NCBI RefSeq assembly: GCF_050971785.1
Contig: NZ_JBPCCU010000003.1
Coordinates: forward strand, 806,001-870,000
DNA from: Actinomadura_E scrupuli
GTDB lineage: Bacteria > Actinomycetota > Actinomycetes > Streptosporangiales > Streptosporangiaceae
DNA length: 64,000 bases
Reading direction: 5' to 3'
In this document: in pieces, positions 39,711-48,103 of the stretch
How positions within the stretch are numbered: position 1 is the first letter of the stretch
Layout: each line of letters starts with the position of its first letter
Position numbers and translations under genes: made by a program
The notes under the pieces: generated by a model
Told to the model about the DNA's origin: nothing
Databases searched by the model: none
Seen by the model: only the letters and a program-made list of their open reading frames with translations

Positions 39711-41477
39711 TCACGAGAGCTCGACCTGGTTGAGGTCGTAGGCCTGTGAGGTGGGCAGGTACAGGGCGTTCTTCACCCGGGACGAGTGGAAGATCGGGTA
39801 CCTCTGGTTCTGCAGGGGCACGATCGCGGCGTCCTGCATGATGAGCCGGTCGGCCCGGGCCCAGATCCTCGCCGCCTCGCCGAGGCTCTTGGCCTCCAGC
39901 GCCTGGTCGATGAGCGCGTTGACGGCGGGGTTGTTGTAGCCGCCGTAGTCGGTGGAGTTCGGGCCGTAGGTCCGGCCGTCGAACAGCGGCACGATGTTGG
40001 TGCGGCCGTTGTTGCCGTACCAGTCCGGTATCCAGCCCGGCGCGGCGATGTCCCACTTGCCCTGCTTGGCATCGGCCGGGTTCACCAGTGTCTTGCCGTA
40101 GAAGTTGCCGTTGGTGTCGGGCGTGAGGGTGGCGGTGATGCCGCAGGCCCGGAGGTTGGCCTGGACCGACTGCGCCACCTTCGGGTGGTTGCTGTTGGTC
40201 CGGTACGGGAACTGGAGCGTCAGCCCGCGGGGGTAGCCGGCCGCGGACAGCAGCTGCCGGCACCTGGCCGGATCCCCGGAGTCGGCGGGCGTCGGGTAGA
40301 GGTTGAACCGCTGGTGGCCGACGCTGCCCGGCGGGATGACCTGGTTGAGCACGGTGCTGACCCGGGGGCCGCCGTAGATCTGGACCAGCGCGGCCTTGTC
40401 GATGGCGTACTGGATCGCCCGCCGGACGGCGACCTTGCCCAGCGCCCCGCCGTTGTTCGGGCTGAGGGTGTTGAAGTCCAGGTAGGGGTTGTTGGTGGAC
40501 CCGTCCTGGATCCTGAAGTTCGGATTGGACCTCAGGCCGGGGATCCGGGAGGTCGGCACGGGCTGGTCCCAGGACAGGTCGGCGGTGCCCACCTCCATCT
40601 GCTGCTGGACCACGTCGGGCGAGTCCTGGCCCATGGTGACCTGGATCCGCCCGGGGTTCTGCGCCCGCAGCGGGTCGGTGTCCTGCCGCCAGGTGGGGTT
40701 CCTGGCGAGCACGTAGCTCTTGTTGGGCGTGTAGGCGGTGATCTGGTACGGCCCGTCGGAGATCGTGTGCGTCCGGTAGGCGGGGCTGTCGGGCAGGTAG
40801 GCGTCGTACTCCACCGGCGCGGCGGCGGAGAACTGCATGCCCATGATGTTGGTGAAGTCGCTGGCCGGCCGCTTGAGCCGGACCACCAGGGTCTTGTCGT
40901 CCCTGGCGCGCAGCCCGGAGATCTGGTGGCCGTTCTGGTAGCCGGCGACGGCGGCGGCGTCCTTGGCGTCCACCTTCCCGAAGCCCGCGCAGAAGGTGTC
41001 CATCCCCTCGATGGTGGCGGTGTAGTAGCCGATGCCGCCCGAGGGCTGGGCGGGATTGCACAGCCGCTTGATCCCGCGGATGAAGTCGGCCGCCGTCACC
41101 TCGCGCGGCACCGGGGTGTTCCACCTGACGCCGGTGCGGAGCTTGATCGTGTAGGTCCTGCCGTCCGCGCTGATCCCGCCGTTGGCGGTGGTCGGCAGCT
41201 CGGTGGCGACGTCGGCCCGGATCCGGGTGGCGGCCGTGAAGTCGTCGGCGGCGCCCTTGACGTTGAACAGGGTGCGCGCGTACTGCCGGGTCAGCAGCAC
41301 GCTGACCAGCGTGTAACCGCTGGCGGTGTCGAGGTGATCGACGTCGGAGGAGCCGACCACCTTGAGCGTCCCGCCCTCGACGCCCCCGCCACCGCCGCCA
41401 CCGCCGCACGCGGCGGCGCCCAGGGTGAGCGCGCCGAGCACGGCGGCGGCCCGCAGCCCCCAGGTGTTGCGTTTCAT
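39711..41477 (-). CDS. Extracellular peptide-binding lipoprotein (SBP family 5), locus 2
   Basis: This 588-residue solute-binding lipoprotein heads the second peptide-import operon (SBP-D-F-C-B). The signal peptide ends in the lipobox LGAAAC, followed by an eight-glycine linker. The SBP_bac_5 fold includes DGRTYTIKLRTGVRWNTPVP and a C-terminal DAAIVPLQNQRYPIFHSSRVKN segment. GGGGGAG lies 5 nt before the ATG. It is related to but clearly distinct from the locus 1 receptor, so the two systems probably differ in peptide range. Confidence 0.94.
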   Translation of the reverse strand: MKRNTWGLRAAAVLGALTLGAAACGGGGGGGGVEGGTLKVVGSSDVDHLDTASGYTLVSVLLTRQYARTLFNVKGAADDFTAATRIRADVATELPTTANGGISADGRTYTIKLRTGVRWNTPVPREVTAADFIRGIKRLCNPAQPSGGIGYYTATIEGMDTFCAGFGKVDAKDAAAVAGYQNGHQISGLRARDDKTLVVRLKRPASDFTNIMGMQFSAAAPVEYDAYLPDSPAYRTHTISDGPYQITAYTPNKSYVLARNPTWRQDTDPLRAQNPGRIQVTMGQDSPDVVQQQMEVGTADLSWDQPVPTSRIPGLRSNPNFRIQDGSTNNPYLDFNTLSPNNGGALGKVAVRRAIQYAIDKAALVQIYGGPRVSTVLNQVIPPGSVGHQRFNLYPTPADSGDPARCRQLLSAAGYPRGLTLQFPYRTNSNHPKVAQSVQANLRACGITATLTPDTNGNFYGKTLVNPADAKQGKWDIAAPGWIPDWYGNNGRTNIVPLFDGRTYGPNSTDYGGYNNPAVNALIDQALEAKSLGEAARIWARADRLIMQDAAIVPLQNQRYPIFHSSRVKNALYLPTSQAYDLNQVELS

Positions 41478-41578
41478 CTATGCTCCCCCTCCGGCCCGCC
41501 GTGCCGTCGTCTGTCCGAAGCGGGCTCATCCGGTGTTCAGGGGGCCTGGAGCCGTGCGAGCACACTGAGCGACCAAAC

Positions 41579-41627
41579 TATCACCATGCGTGATACGCCG
41601 AGCGGTACACCATGCCGTCCGGCATGG
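41579..41627. promoter_or_regulatory. Two palindromes in the promoter region of peptide-transporter operon 2
   Basis: TATCAC-CATGC-GTGATA (41579-41595) and CCATGCCG-TC-CGGCATGG (41610-41627) lie 100-150 bp before the SBP start. On the minus strand GATAGTTT overlaps the first and could be a -10 element, so one or both may be repressor sites. Nothing else was found in the 256-bp gap 41478-41733. Confidence 0.5.
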
Positions 41628-41733
41628 GCATGCACACCCGCCCCCCGAGCGCTCGGCCGCGCTTCAGACTTTGTCCCCTTTGTCGTTATATGCGCTCGAC
41701 CTGGGGAAATTACCCATCAACAGGTAAAGGGGC

Positions 41734-42276
41734 TCACAGCAGCCCCGCCAGTTTGTACAGGACCAGCGAACCGGCGACCGCCACGTTGAGACTCTGGCCG
41801 GTGCCCACCATGGGGATCTCGACCGCCAAGTCCAGCAGGTCGAGGGCCTCGGCCGGGATCCCGGACTGCTCGTGGCCGAGGACGGCGATCGTCGGGCTCC
41901 GCGCCGCCGGCAGGTCCGCCAGCCGCACGGCCTCCTCGGCGAGCTCCACGCCCACGATGCGGCTGCCGGCGGCCCGCCGGCCGGCCAGCCAGGCCCGCGG
42001 CTCCCCCCGCACCCAGTGCACGCAGGACGGCCGGCGCAGGGTGTTGCCGCGGTCGACGGCCTCGCGCACCCACGGCCAGGCGGGCACCGCGAGGCAGGCG
42101 CCCACCGCGTCGCAGGTGCGCAGCAGCGTCCCCAGGTTGGCGTTGTGCAGCGGCCACAGCGGAGCCGCGATCAGGTGGTCCCCGCAGGAGTGGGGACGGC
42201 GGCGGCGGTCACGGCGCAGTTCCCGGCGCGGCCGGACGCGGATGGCGGGGGCGGCGGGGCGCCCGGCGGCGCTCAC
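41734..42276 (-). CDS. SpoU/TrmH-family RNA methyltransferase
   Basis: This is a 180-residue SPOUT-class methyltransferase. Motif 1 is HNANLGTLLRTCDAVG (N and R conserved), motif 2 is AVLGHEQSGIPAEAL, and motif 3 is IPMVGTGQSLNVAVAGSLVLYKL, which together form the knotted SAM-binding site. The N-terminal 35 residues are Arg-rich and may bind RNA. The GTG start has no good Shine-Dalgarno, so the true start could be slightly downstream. Whether it targets tRNA 2'-O-ribose or rRNA cannot be told. It is too short to carry the L30e-like extension of 23S rRNA enzymes. Confidence 0.88.
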   Translation of the reverse strand: MSAAGRPAAPAIRVRPRRELRRDRRRRPHSCGDHLIAAPLWPLHNANLGTLLRTCDAVGACLAVPAWPWVREAVDRGNTLRRPSCVHWVRGEPRAWLAGRRAAGSRIVGVELAEEAVRLADLPAARSPTIAVLGHEQSGIPAEALDLLDLAVEIPMVGTGQSLNVAVAGSLVLYKLAGLL

Positions 42277-42400
42277 CGCCCGGGGGCGGTCAGGCCCCCT
42301 TCACGGAACAGGGTCATCACAGGGCGCACTTGGCGGCGTACGCGGGCCATCGACGGGGACACCGGCGACCAGCATACGGGTCCGGGACCGCCCGCGGCGA

Positions 42401-43912
42401 TCAGGCCTGGTCCTGCCAGTACGGGGCGCGCAGCTCGCGCTTGTTGAGCTTGCCCATGGCCGTGCGCGGCAGCCCGGCCAGGAACTCGACGCTGCGCGGG
42501 CACTTGTAGTGGCTGAGCCGTTCCCGGCAGAAGGCGATCAGTTCCTCCTCCGTGAGCGAGGGGTCCCGGCTGACCACCAGCGCCTTGAGCTCCTCGACCA
42601 TCTCCGGGTGCGGGACCCCGACGCAGGCGGCGTCGATCACCGCCGGGTGCTCGAAGAGCACCTTCTCCGCCTCGGCCGGATACAGGTTCACCCCGCCGGA
42701 GACGACCATGTCGGAGAACCGGTCGGTGATGTAGACGTAGCCCTCGTCGTCGACGTAGCCGATCTCGCCGAGGGTGAAGACCCCCGGCTCCAGGTGCGCG
42801 GAGCGGGTCTTGACCGGGTCGTCGTGGTAGAGCACGCCGCGCCCGGTGGCGTCCCGGAAGTACAGCCGGCCCTCGGTCCCGGGCGGCACCGGCTCCCCCG
42901 CCGCGTCGACCACCAGGGCCTCGAACGGCGGGATGGCCCGGCCGACCGAGCCCGGCCGCCGCAGCCACTCATGGGAGTCGATGACGGTGACGGTGCCGGC
43001 CTCGCTGCCGCCGTACGCCTCGACCAGAACCGGCCCCCACCACTCGATCATGCGCCGTTTGACGTCGATCGGGCAGGCCGAGCCGGTGTGCACGATCAGC
43101 GCCATGCTGGACAGGTCGTACTTCGCCCTGACCTCCTCCGGCAGCTCGAGCAGGCGGATGAAGTGGGTCGGCACCATCACCGAGACCTGGATCTTCCAGC
43201 GCTCGACGGCGGCGAGGACCTCCTCGGGCTCGAAGCGGCCGAGCACGGCGAGAGCGCATCCGGCGGCGAAGGCGCGCACCCCGAACAGGGGACCGGTGTG
43301 GTACAGCGGGCCGACCGCCAGATGCGGGCCGAACATCGTCAGCGGCTGCCCCTTGAGCGCCTCGACGTGCTCGGCGACGGTGGCGCCGCCCGCGAACATG
43401 TTGGGCGCCAGTGGGGTGCCCTTCGGCACCCCCGTGGTGCCGGAGGTGTAGAGCAGGTTGGGCAGCGGTGTCAGGTCGGCGGGCGGCTCGGTGGCCGGGG
43501 CGGCGGCGAGGAACTCCTCCCAGCCGCCGTCACCGCGCCAGCCGATGACCCGGTCGATTCCCGCCAGGGCGGCGGCCTCGGCGGCGCGGCCGGCGTTCTC
43601 CGGCCCGGTGAAGACGACGGTGGCGCGCGAGTTCTCCAGGATGTACGCCGCCTCGTCGGCGGTCAGGTGGAAGTTGACCGGCACCACCGAGGCGCCCGCG
43701 AACAGCCCGGCGACGTGGGCGAGCACGGTCTCCACGGAGTTCTCCGCGAACACCGCCACCCGCCGCTCCGGTCCCAGGTCCAGCGCCAGCAGCCCGTTGA
43801 CCGCCCGGTTGAGCAGGTCGTCCGCCCGGGCCCAGGTCAGTTCGGCCCGCTGGTCGCACAGGGCGAGCCCGTCCGGGTCGTCGGCGGCGTGCTGAGCGGT
43901 GGCGAGCGCCAT
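42401..43912 (-). CDS. AMP-dependent acyl-CoA synthetase/ligase
   Basis: This 503-residue ANL-superfamily enzyme activates a carboxylic acid to an acyl-AMP and then to the CoA thioester. The P-loop LLYTSGTTGVPKG is near 152-164, YGGSEAG is in the middle, then YITDRFSDMVVSGGVNLYPAE (hinge). The catalytic lysine is in RTAMGKLNKRELR near the C-terminus. The lack of a recognisable specificity motif leaves the substrate (fatty acid or other carboxylate) open. GAGGAGG lies 7 nt before the ATG. A TetR-like palindrome lies 55 bp upstream, suggesting repression relieved by an acyl-CoA or similar ligand. Confidence 0.93.
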   Translation of the reverse strand: MALATAQHAADDPDGLALCDQRAELTWARADDLLNRAVNGLLALDLGPERRVAVFAENSVETVLAHVAGLFAGASVVPVNFHLTADEAAYILENSRATVVFTGPENAGRAAEAAALAGIDRVIGWRGDGGWEEFLAAAPATEPPADLTPLPNLLYTSGTTGVPKGTPLAPNMFAGGATVAEHVEALKGQPLTMFGPHLAVGPLYHTGPLFGVRAFAAGCALAVLGRFEPEEVLAAVERWKIQVSVMVPTHFIRLLELPEEVRAKYDLSSMALIVHTGSACPIDVKRRMIEWWGPVLVEAYGGSEAGTVTVIDSHEWLRRPGSVGRAIPPFEALVVDAAGEPVPPGTEGRLYFRDATGRGVLYHDDPVKTRSAHLEPGVFTLGEIGYVDDEGYVYITDRFSDMVVSGGVNLYPAEAEKVLFEHPAVIDAACVGVPHPEMVEELKALVVSRDPSLTEEELIAFCRERLSHYKCPRSVEFLAGLPRTAMGKLNKRELRAPYWQDQA

Positions 43913-43966
43913 GGACGGGCCTCCTCGGCGGCGGTGCGCGATCCCTTGTCCGTCGCACCGTAGCAG

Positions 43967-43985
43967 GACCGAATCCCATTCGGTC
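43967..43985. promoter_or_regulatory. Palindromic operator candidate upstream of the acyl-CoA synthetase
   Basis: GACCGAAT and ATTCGGTC form a perfect 8-bp inverted repeat with a CCC spacer. It sits in the 93-bp gap between the synthetase start and the stop of the upstream NRDE gene. Confidence 0.55.
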
Positions 43986-44005
43986 GCATTGCGGACATTC
44001 CGCGA

Positions 44006-44773
44006 TCAGGCCGGCAGAACGGTGCGCCAGCCCCGCGGATCGCCGGGCGTGGCGGTGAAGTCGTAGCGCAGCCCGTCCCGGGCCAGCGCCACCAGGCTGA
44101 TCGAGCCGGTGCCCCAGATCCGCCCGTCGCCGAAGTCCCGGGAGATCACGAGCGCCCGGGGATCACCGACGTCCAGGCCGGCGCCGTCGACCAGCGGCAG
44201 CCACCGATCCCACGCCTCCGCCGTCGGGCCGCGGCCCGGCTCGGGGCGTGGGGCCGCGGCCAGCAGCGGCCGGAAGTAGGCGATGCGGGCCGCCATCTCC
44301 GCCGCCCCGGGGCCCGCGGCCGGGTCGCCCCGCCCTTCGAGCCCGCTGTTGACCACGAGGTGCAGACCCGGCTCCAGGGACCGCTCAGTGAGCTCGTCCC
44401 CGTCCCAGCTCCACATGCGCACTGCGTCCGGATCCGCGCCCAGCAGGTGGAACGGGTCGTACCGCTTGGTCTCCAGGTCGCCGAGACCGCCGTCGCCGGC
44501 CAGGCGGAGCGGCAGCTCGCCGCGGGAGGCTCGGATGCCCTCCGGGGCGAGCCGGCCGTGCCCGTTGAGGATGCACGCGGCGCGCGGGACGGCCGGGTCG
44601 ACGGCCAGCCAGGTGCCGCCCGCGAGCAGGTCGCGTCCGCCGACCAGCGCGGGCCGGTCGGCCCAGTGCCGGCCGGGAGGCTCCCAGGGACGCGAGGCGA
44701 ACTCGTCGCGCACGCCGACGAGCAGCACCGGGAACCGCGAACCTGGCTCGAAACTCACCACAGCCGTGCACAT
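44006..44773 (-). CDS. NRDE (TANGO2-like) family protein
   Basis: This is a 255-residue member of the NRDE/TANGO2 family. The hallmark N-terminal cysteine (MCTAVVSFEPG) is followed by VGVRDEFASRPWEPPGRHW, the position of the NRDE motif (here VRDE). Conserved GGTWLAVD and VVNSGLEG segments are also present. The family is linked to haem or lipid handling in eukaryotes; the bacterial role is unknown. It lies between the acyl-CoA synthetase and the SCO1664-family gene on the same strand. Confidence 0.87.
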   Translation of the reverse strand: MCTAVVSFEPGSRFPVLLVGVRDEFASRPWEPPGRHWADRPALVGGRDLLAGGTWLAVDPAVPRAACILNGHGRLAPEGIRASRGELPLRLAGDGGLGDLETKRYDPFHLLGADPDAVRMWSWDGDELTERSLEPGLHLVVNSGLEGRGDPAAGPGAAEMAARIAYFRPLLAAAPRPEPGRGPTAEAWDRWLPLVDGAGLDVGDPRALVISRDFGDGRIWGTGSISLVALARDGLRYDFTATPGDPRGWRTVLPA

Positions 44774-44805
44774 GGCGGTATTTCAGCACCCAGGGCGGTG
44801 AATCG

Positions 44806-45597
44806 TTACACCGGGGGCCACGGAACGGCCGGCCAGTCCTCGGGCGGGTAGGGGTGGATGCGGTGCTTGAGCATCAGCTCGACCCGGCGCCGGGTGGCGT
44901 CCACCTCGGCCTCGGTCAGCAGGGCCGCCAGCCGCCGGCGGAACGCCGGGGTGTCCATCTCGCCGAGCAGGCGGCGCAGCGCCTGGACCGAGTCCTCCTG
45001 CAGGCGCTTGCCGCGCCACTGCCACAGCACGGTGCGCAGCTTGTACTCCACCGAGAAGCTGACCCCGTGGTCGCAGCCGTAGACGTGCCCCGGCTCGCCC
45101 GCCTCGCCCGGCGGCAGCAGGTGGCCGATCTTGCGGTCGGCGTTGTTGATCACCGCGTCGAAGACCGCCATCCGGCGGATGGCGGGGTCGTCGCTGCGGG
45201 ACAGGGCGACCAGGTCGACGTCCTCGTCGGGTTCCACCCACAGCTGCACCATGCCCGGGCCGTACGGCCCGTCCCGGTGCACGGTGGGGGGCACGATCCG
45301 CCAGCCCATCGCCTCGGAGACCGCGTAGGCGGCCACCTCGCGGCCGGCCAGGGTGCCGTCGGGGAAGTCCCACAGCGGGCGTTCGCCCGCCACCGGCTTG
45401 TAGACGCAGGTGCCGGCCAGGCCCTCCCACTCGATCGAGCAGTAGAGCGTGGCGTTGGACGCGGCGACCAGCCGCCCCTCGATGTTGATCCGCCCGTTTC
45501 GCAGCAGCAGCTCGGCGGTCTCGGCGTCGGCGGGGTCGACCGAGCCGTCCCCTCTCCGGCCGGCGGAGGGCGAACGATCCCGGGAGGGCTGGCTCAT
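44806..45597 (-). CDS. SCO1664-family protein (PI3/4-kinase-like fold)
   Basis: This 263-residue protein belongs to the actinobacterial SCO1664 family, distantly similar to phosphatidylinositol 3/4-kinase catalytic domains. Visible elements are TCVYKPVAGERPLWDFPDGTLAGREVAAY (lysine and glycine-rich loop), VFDAVINNADRKIGHLL (catalytic-loop-like N-N-A-D-R-K), and GCDHGVSFSVE (metal-binding DHG). The function is unknown. It lies 19 bp downstream of DUF3090, and the pair is also adjacent in M. tuberculosis (Rv2133c, Rv2134c). GATAAT 6 nt before the ATG suggests its own leaderless transcript. Confidence 0.9.
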   Translation of the reverse strand: MSQPSRDRSPSAGRRGDGSVDPADAETAELLLRNGRINIEGRLVAASNATLYCSIEWEGLAGTCVYKPVAGERPLWDFPDGTLAGREVAAYAVSEAMGWRIVPPTVHRDGPYGPGMVQLWVEPDEDVDLVALSRSDDPAIRRMAVFDAVINNADRKIGHLLPPGEAGEPGHVYGCDHGVSFSVEYKLRTVLWQWRGKRLQEDSVQALRRLLGEMDTPAFRRRLAALLTEAEVDATRRRVELMLKHRIHPYPPEDWPAVPWPPV

Positions 45598-45603
45598 GCG
45601 CTC

Positions 45604-45609
45604 ATTATC
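45604..45609 (-). promoter_or_regulatory. -10 box of the SCO1664-family gene (leaderless)
   Basis: GATAAT on the minus strand lies 6 nt before the ATG. Confidence 0.4.
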
Positions 45610-45616
45610 CCTGGGA

Positions 45617-46159
45617 TCATCCAAGGTGACCGTTCTGCCGGGGACAGACATGCCCCTCGGCGTCCAGGGGCAGGCTGCAGAGCGGGCAGGGCGGGCGGCC
45701 CGCCGCGACGACCTTGAGCGCCCGGTCGGCGAACGCGCGGGCCTGGGCGGCGGTGATCCGGACGCGGAGCACCGCGATCGCGGGATCCTCGTCCCCGACC
45801 TCGACGTCGTCCTCCTCGCTGACCTCCTGCGCCTCGATCACGATGCGCTCGTCCTCGGGATCCCAAGCGAGCGCCATCGTGCCGACCCGGAACTCCTCCT
45901 CGACCGGCTGTTCGAGCGGTCCGCCGTCTTGCAGGTCGACGGGGGCGAGGGCGGGCACGGACGCGTCGCCGCTGCGGCGCAACACTTCGTCCAGCAGCTC
46001 CTCGAGCCGCTCGGCCAGCAACGTGACCTGGAACTTCTCCAGGCCCACGCTGGTGATCCGGCGGCCCGCACGGGCCTGCAGGAAGAACGCGCGCTCGCCC
46101 GGCTGCCCAACGGCGCCGACGACGAACCTGTCCGGCATGTCATAGGAGATGACCGGCAT
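45617..46159 (-). CDS. DUF3090 family protein
   Basis: This is a 180-residue protein of unknown function, conserved in actinobacteria. It starts MPVISYDMPDRFVVGAVGQPGERAFFLQA and has an acidic middle section. It ends with a probable zinc ribbon, PPCPLCSLPLDAEGHVCPRQNGH, whose three cysteines and a histidine could bind a metal. It lies between the phosphoglycerate-mutase-like gene (10 bp upstream) and the SCO1664-family gene, an arrangement conserved in mycobacteria and streptomycetes. TAGGGT lies exactly 7 nt before the ATG. Confidence 0.92.
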   Translation of the reverse strand: MPVISYDMPDRFVVGAVGQPGERAFFLQARAGRRITSVGLEKFQVTLLAERLEELLDEVLRRSGDASVPALAPVDLQDGGPLEQPVEEEFRVGTMALAWDPEDERIVIEAQEVSEEDDVEVGDEDPAIAVLRVRITAAQARAFADRALKVVAAGRPPCPLCSLPLDAEGHVCPRQNGHLG

Positions 46160-46166
46160 AGAGATG

Positions 46167-46172
46167 ACCCTA
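46167..46172 (-). promoter_or_regulatory. -10 box of DUF3090 (leaderless)
   Basis: TAGGGT on the minus strand is followed by 7 nt and the ATG. It overlaps the end of the upstream gene. Confidence 0.55.
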
Positions 46173-46904
46173 CGCCCCGCCGCCGACCGCTGCGTCACTG
46201 TCCGCGCCCGTGCCGCCGCCGGCGTCCCCCGCACCGGCTCCGGCACCGTCCGCGGCGGGCTTGGGCAGCAGGCCCGTGACGTCCCCGCCGGTGTCGTTGA
46301 GCCTTACCACGAAGGGGCGCAGCGAGGTGTAGGTCACCACGGTGAGTGAGGCCGGATCGGCGTGGATCCGCTGGAACTGATCAAGGTGCAGGCCGAGCGC
46401 GTCGGCGACGACGGCCTTGATGATGTCGCCGTGGCTGCAGACCAGGTAGGTCGCGTCCGGGCCCAGCCGCTCGTTCCACTCCCGTACCGCGGTCACCGCC
46501 CGGTGCTGGGCGCCGGCGAGGGTCTCGCCCTCCTCCCCGGGGAACCGGACGGCGCTCGGGTGCGCCTGCACCACCGGCCACAGCGGGTCCTTGGCCAGCT
46601 CGGCGAGGGGCCGCCCGGTCCAGTCGCCGTAGTGCACCTCGCCGAACCGCTCGTCGACGTCCAGCTTGGCCGGGACCGCGGTGCCCGCCGCGCGGGCGGC
46701 GGCCCCGACGGCCTCGGCGGTCTCCAGGCACCGGTCGAGCGGGCTGGAGACCAGGGCGTCCAGCGGCACCGCGGCGAGCCGTTCGCCCAGCGCGCGCGCC
46801 TGCGCGCGTCCTCGCTCGTCCAGGGACAGGTCGGGGGTCCAGCCGGCCAGCACCGGGCCGGTCAGCTTGGTCAGCCCGTGCCGCACCAGCAGAAGCGTCG
46901 TCAC
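46170..46904 (-). CDS. Histidine phosphatase, MSMEG_4193/Rv2135c-like
   Basis: This 244-residue histidine-phosphatase-superfamily enzyme (phosphoglycerate mutase fold) has the catalytic histidine in LLLVRHGLTKLTG near residue 10. The second core histidine is in YLVCSHGDIIKAVVAD, with the acid in DERFGEVHYGDW. An Ala/Gly/Asp-rich tail of about 30 residues follows. The actinobacterial subfamily occurs beside DUF3090; a member in M. tuberculosis acts as an acid phosphatase. The substrate is unknown. The GTG start is supported by TAGAGT 7 nt upstream. It is divergent from corA. Confidence 0.92.
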   Translation of the reverse strand: MTTLLLVRHGLTKLTGPVLAGWTPDLSLDERGRAQARALGERLAAVPLDALVSSPLDRCLETAEAVGAAARAAGTAVPAKLDVDERFGEVHYGDWTGRPLAELAKDPLWPVVQAHPSAVRFPGEEGETLAGAQHRAVTAVREWNERLGPDATYLVCSHGDIIKAVVADALGLHLDQFQRIHADPASLTVVTYTSLRPFVVRLNDTGGDVTGLLPKPAADGAGAGAGDAGGGTGADSDAAVGGGA

Positions 46905-46911
46905 GATCTGC

Positions 46912-46917
46912 ACTCTA
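46912..46917 (-). promoter_or_regulatory. -10 box of the histidine phosphatase gene (leaderless)
   Basis: TAGAGT on the minus strand is 7 nt before the GTG start, which also fixes the start codon. Confidence 0.55.
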
Positions 46918-46982
46918 CGAGATGATGGGATAGACACTGGTTTTACCCAAGGCCCGGCAACCGTGGTGGAAAATGGTGCCTC

Positions 46983-47954
46983 ATGATCGTCGACTGCGCC
47001 ATCTACCGCTCCGGCCAGCGCCAGACCGTCGACGGGGACATCAGCGATGCCCTCGACGCGGCGCGGGAGCACGGTGACTGCTTCCTGTGGATCGGGCTGT
47101 TCGAACCCACCCAGGAGGAGTTCGACCTGGTCAGGGAGGAGCTCAAGCTCCACCCCCTGGCCGTGGAGGACGCCGTCAACGCCCACCAGCGGCCCAAGCT
47201 GGAGCGGTACGGCGACTCGGTCTTCATCGTGCTCAAGACCGCGCACTACATCGAGGCGACCTCGGACGTCGAGATCGGCGAGATCATGCTGTTCGTCGGC
47301 GCCGACTTCGTCATCGTCGTCAGGCACGGGCAGGGCAGCCCGCTCGCCCCGGTGCGCCGGCGGCTCGAGCGCGACCCGGAACTTCTCGCCGCCGGCCCCT
47401 CCGCGGTGCTGTACGCCGTGTGCGACCAGGTCGTCGACGTCTACGGTCTGGTGGCGCACGAGATCGAGGCCGACATCATGGAGCTGGAGAAGCGGGTGTT
47501 CTCGGCCCGGCGCGGTGACGTCACCGAGGACATCTACACCCTCAAGCGCGAGGTGCTGGAGTTCCGTACCGCCGAGGACCCGCTCATCCCGGTGCTGCAG
47601 GACATCGTCAAGGGCCGTGTAGAGGTCTGTTCCAAGACGCTGGAGGAGTTCCGCGACGTGCTCGACCACCTGCTGCGGGTGGACCAGGCCGTCGACGCCA
47701 CCAACGAGCTGCTCACCAACGTCCTGAACGCGCACCTGGCCCTGGTGGGGATGCAACAGAACGAGGACATGCGCAAGATCTCCTCGTGGGCGGCGATCCT
47801 GGCCATCCCCACGATGATCGCCGGCATCTACGGGATGAACTTCACGCACATGCCCGAGCTGACCTCGCCCTGGGGCTATCCGGCCGTCATGATCGTCATC
47901 GCCGCCGCCTGCGTGCTGCTGTACCGCCGGTTCAAGAAGAGCGGCTGGTTGTAG
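46983..47954 (+). CDS. corA: CorA-family magnesium/cobalt transporter
   Basis: This 323-residue CorA channel subunit has a large cytoplasmic alpha/beta N-domain (1-250) and a long stalk helix. Two C-terminal membrane helices follow, the first ending in the invariant YGMN motif (GIYGMNFTHMPE) and the second VMIVIAAACVLLYRRFKK. It should form a pentameric Mg2+ channel in the cytoplasmic membrane. The basic C-terminal tail KKSGWL is typical. It is divergent from the histidine phosphatase with a 78-bp gap holding both promoters. Confidence 0.94.
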   Translation: MIVDCAIYRSGQRQTVDGDISDALDAAREHGDCFLWIGLFEPTQEEFDLVREELKLHPLAVEDAVNAHQRPKLERYGDSVFIVLKTAHYIEATSDVEIGEIMLFVGADFVIVVRHGQGSPLAPVRRRLERDPELLAAGPSAVLYAVCDQVVDVYGLVAHEIEADIMELEKRVFSARRGDVTEDIYTLKREVLEFRTAEDPLIPVLQDIVKGRVEVCSKTLEEFRDVLDHLLRVDQAVDATNELLTNVLNAHLALVGMQQNEDMRKISSWAAILAIPTMIAGIYGMNFTHMPELTSPWGYPAVMIVIAAACVLLYRRFKKSGWL

Positions 47955-48103
47955 CCGCGCCGCCAGGGGCGCGTCCGGCGAGGGTGGCCGTGCCGGTCCT
48001 GGGATGGGCGGGGCCTCGGGAGAACCGCCGGTCCGGGGACACCATGGGAGCCGTCCCCATCGGGCGCCGGCCGGGCGTCCGAGGAGTCGACGAGAGGAAG
48101 CAC

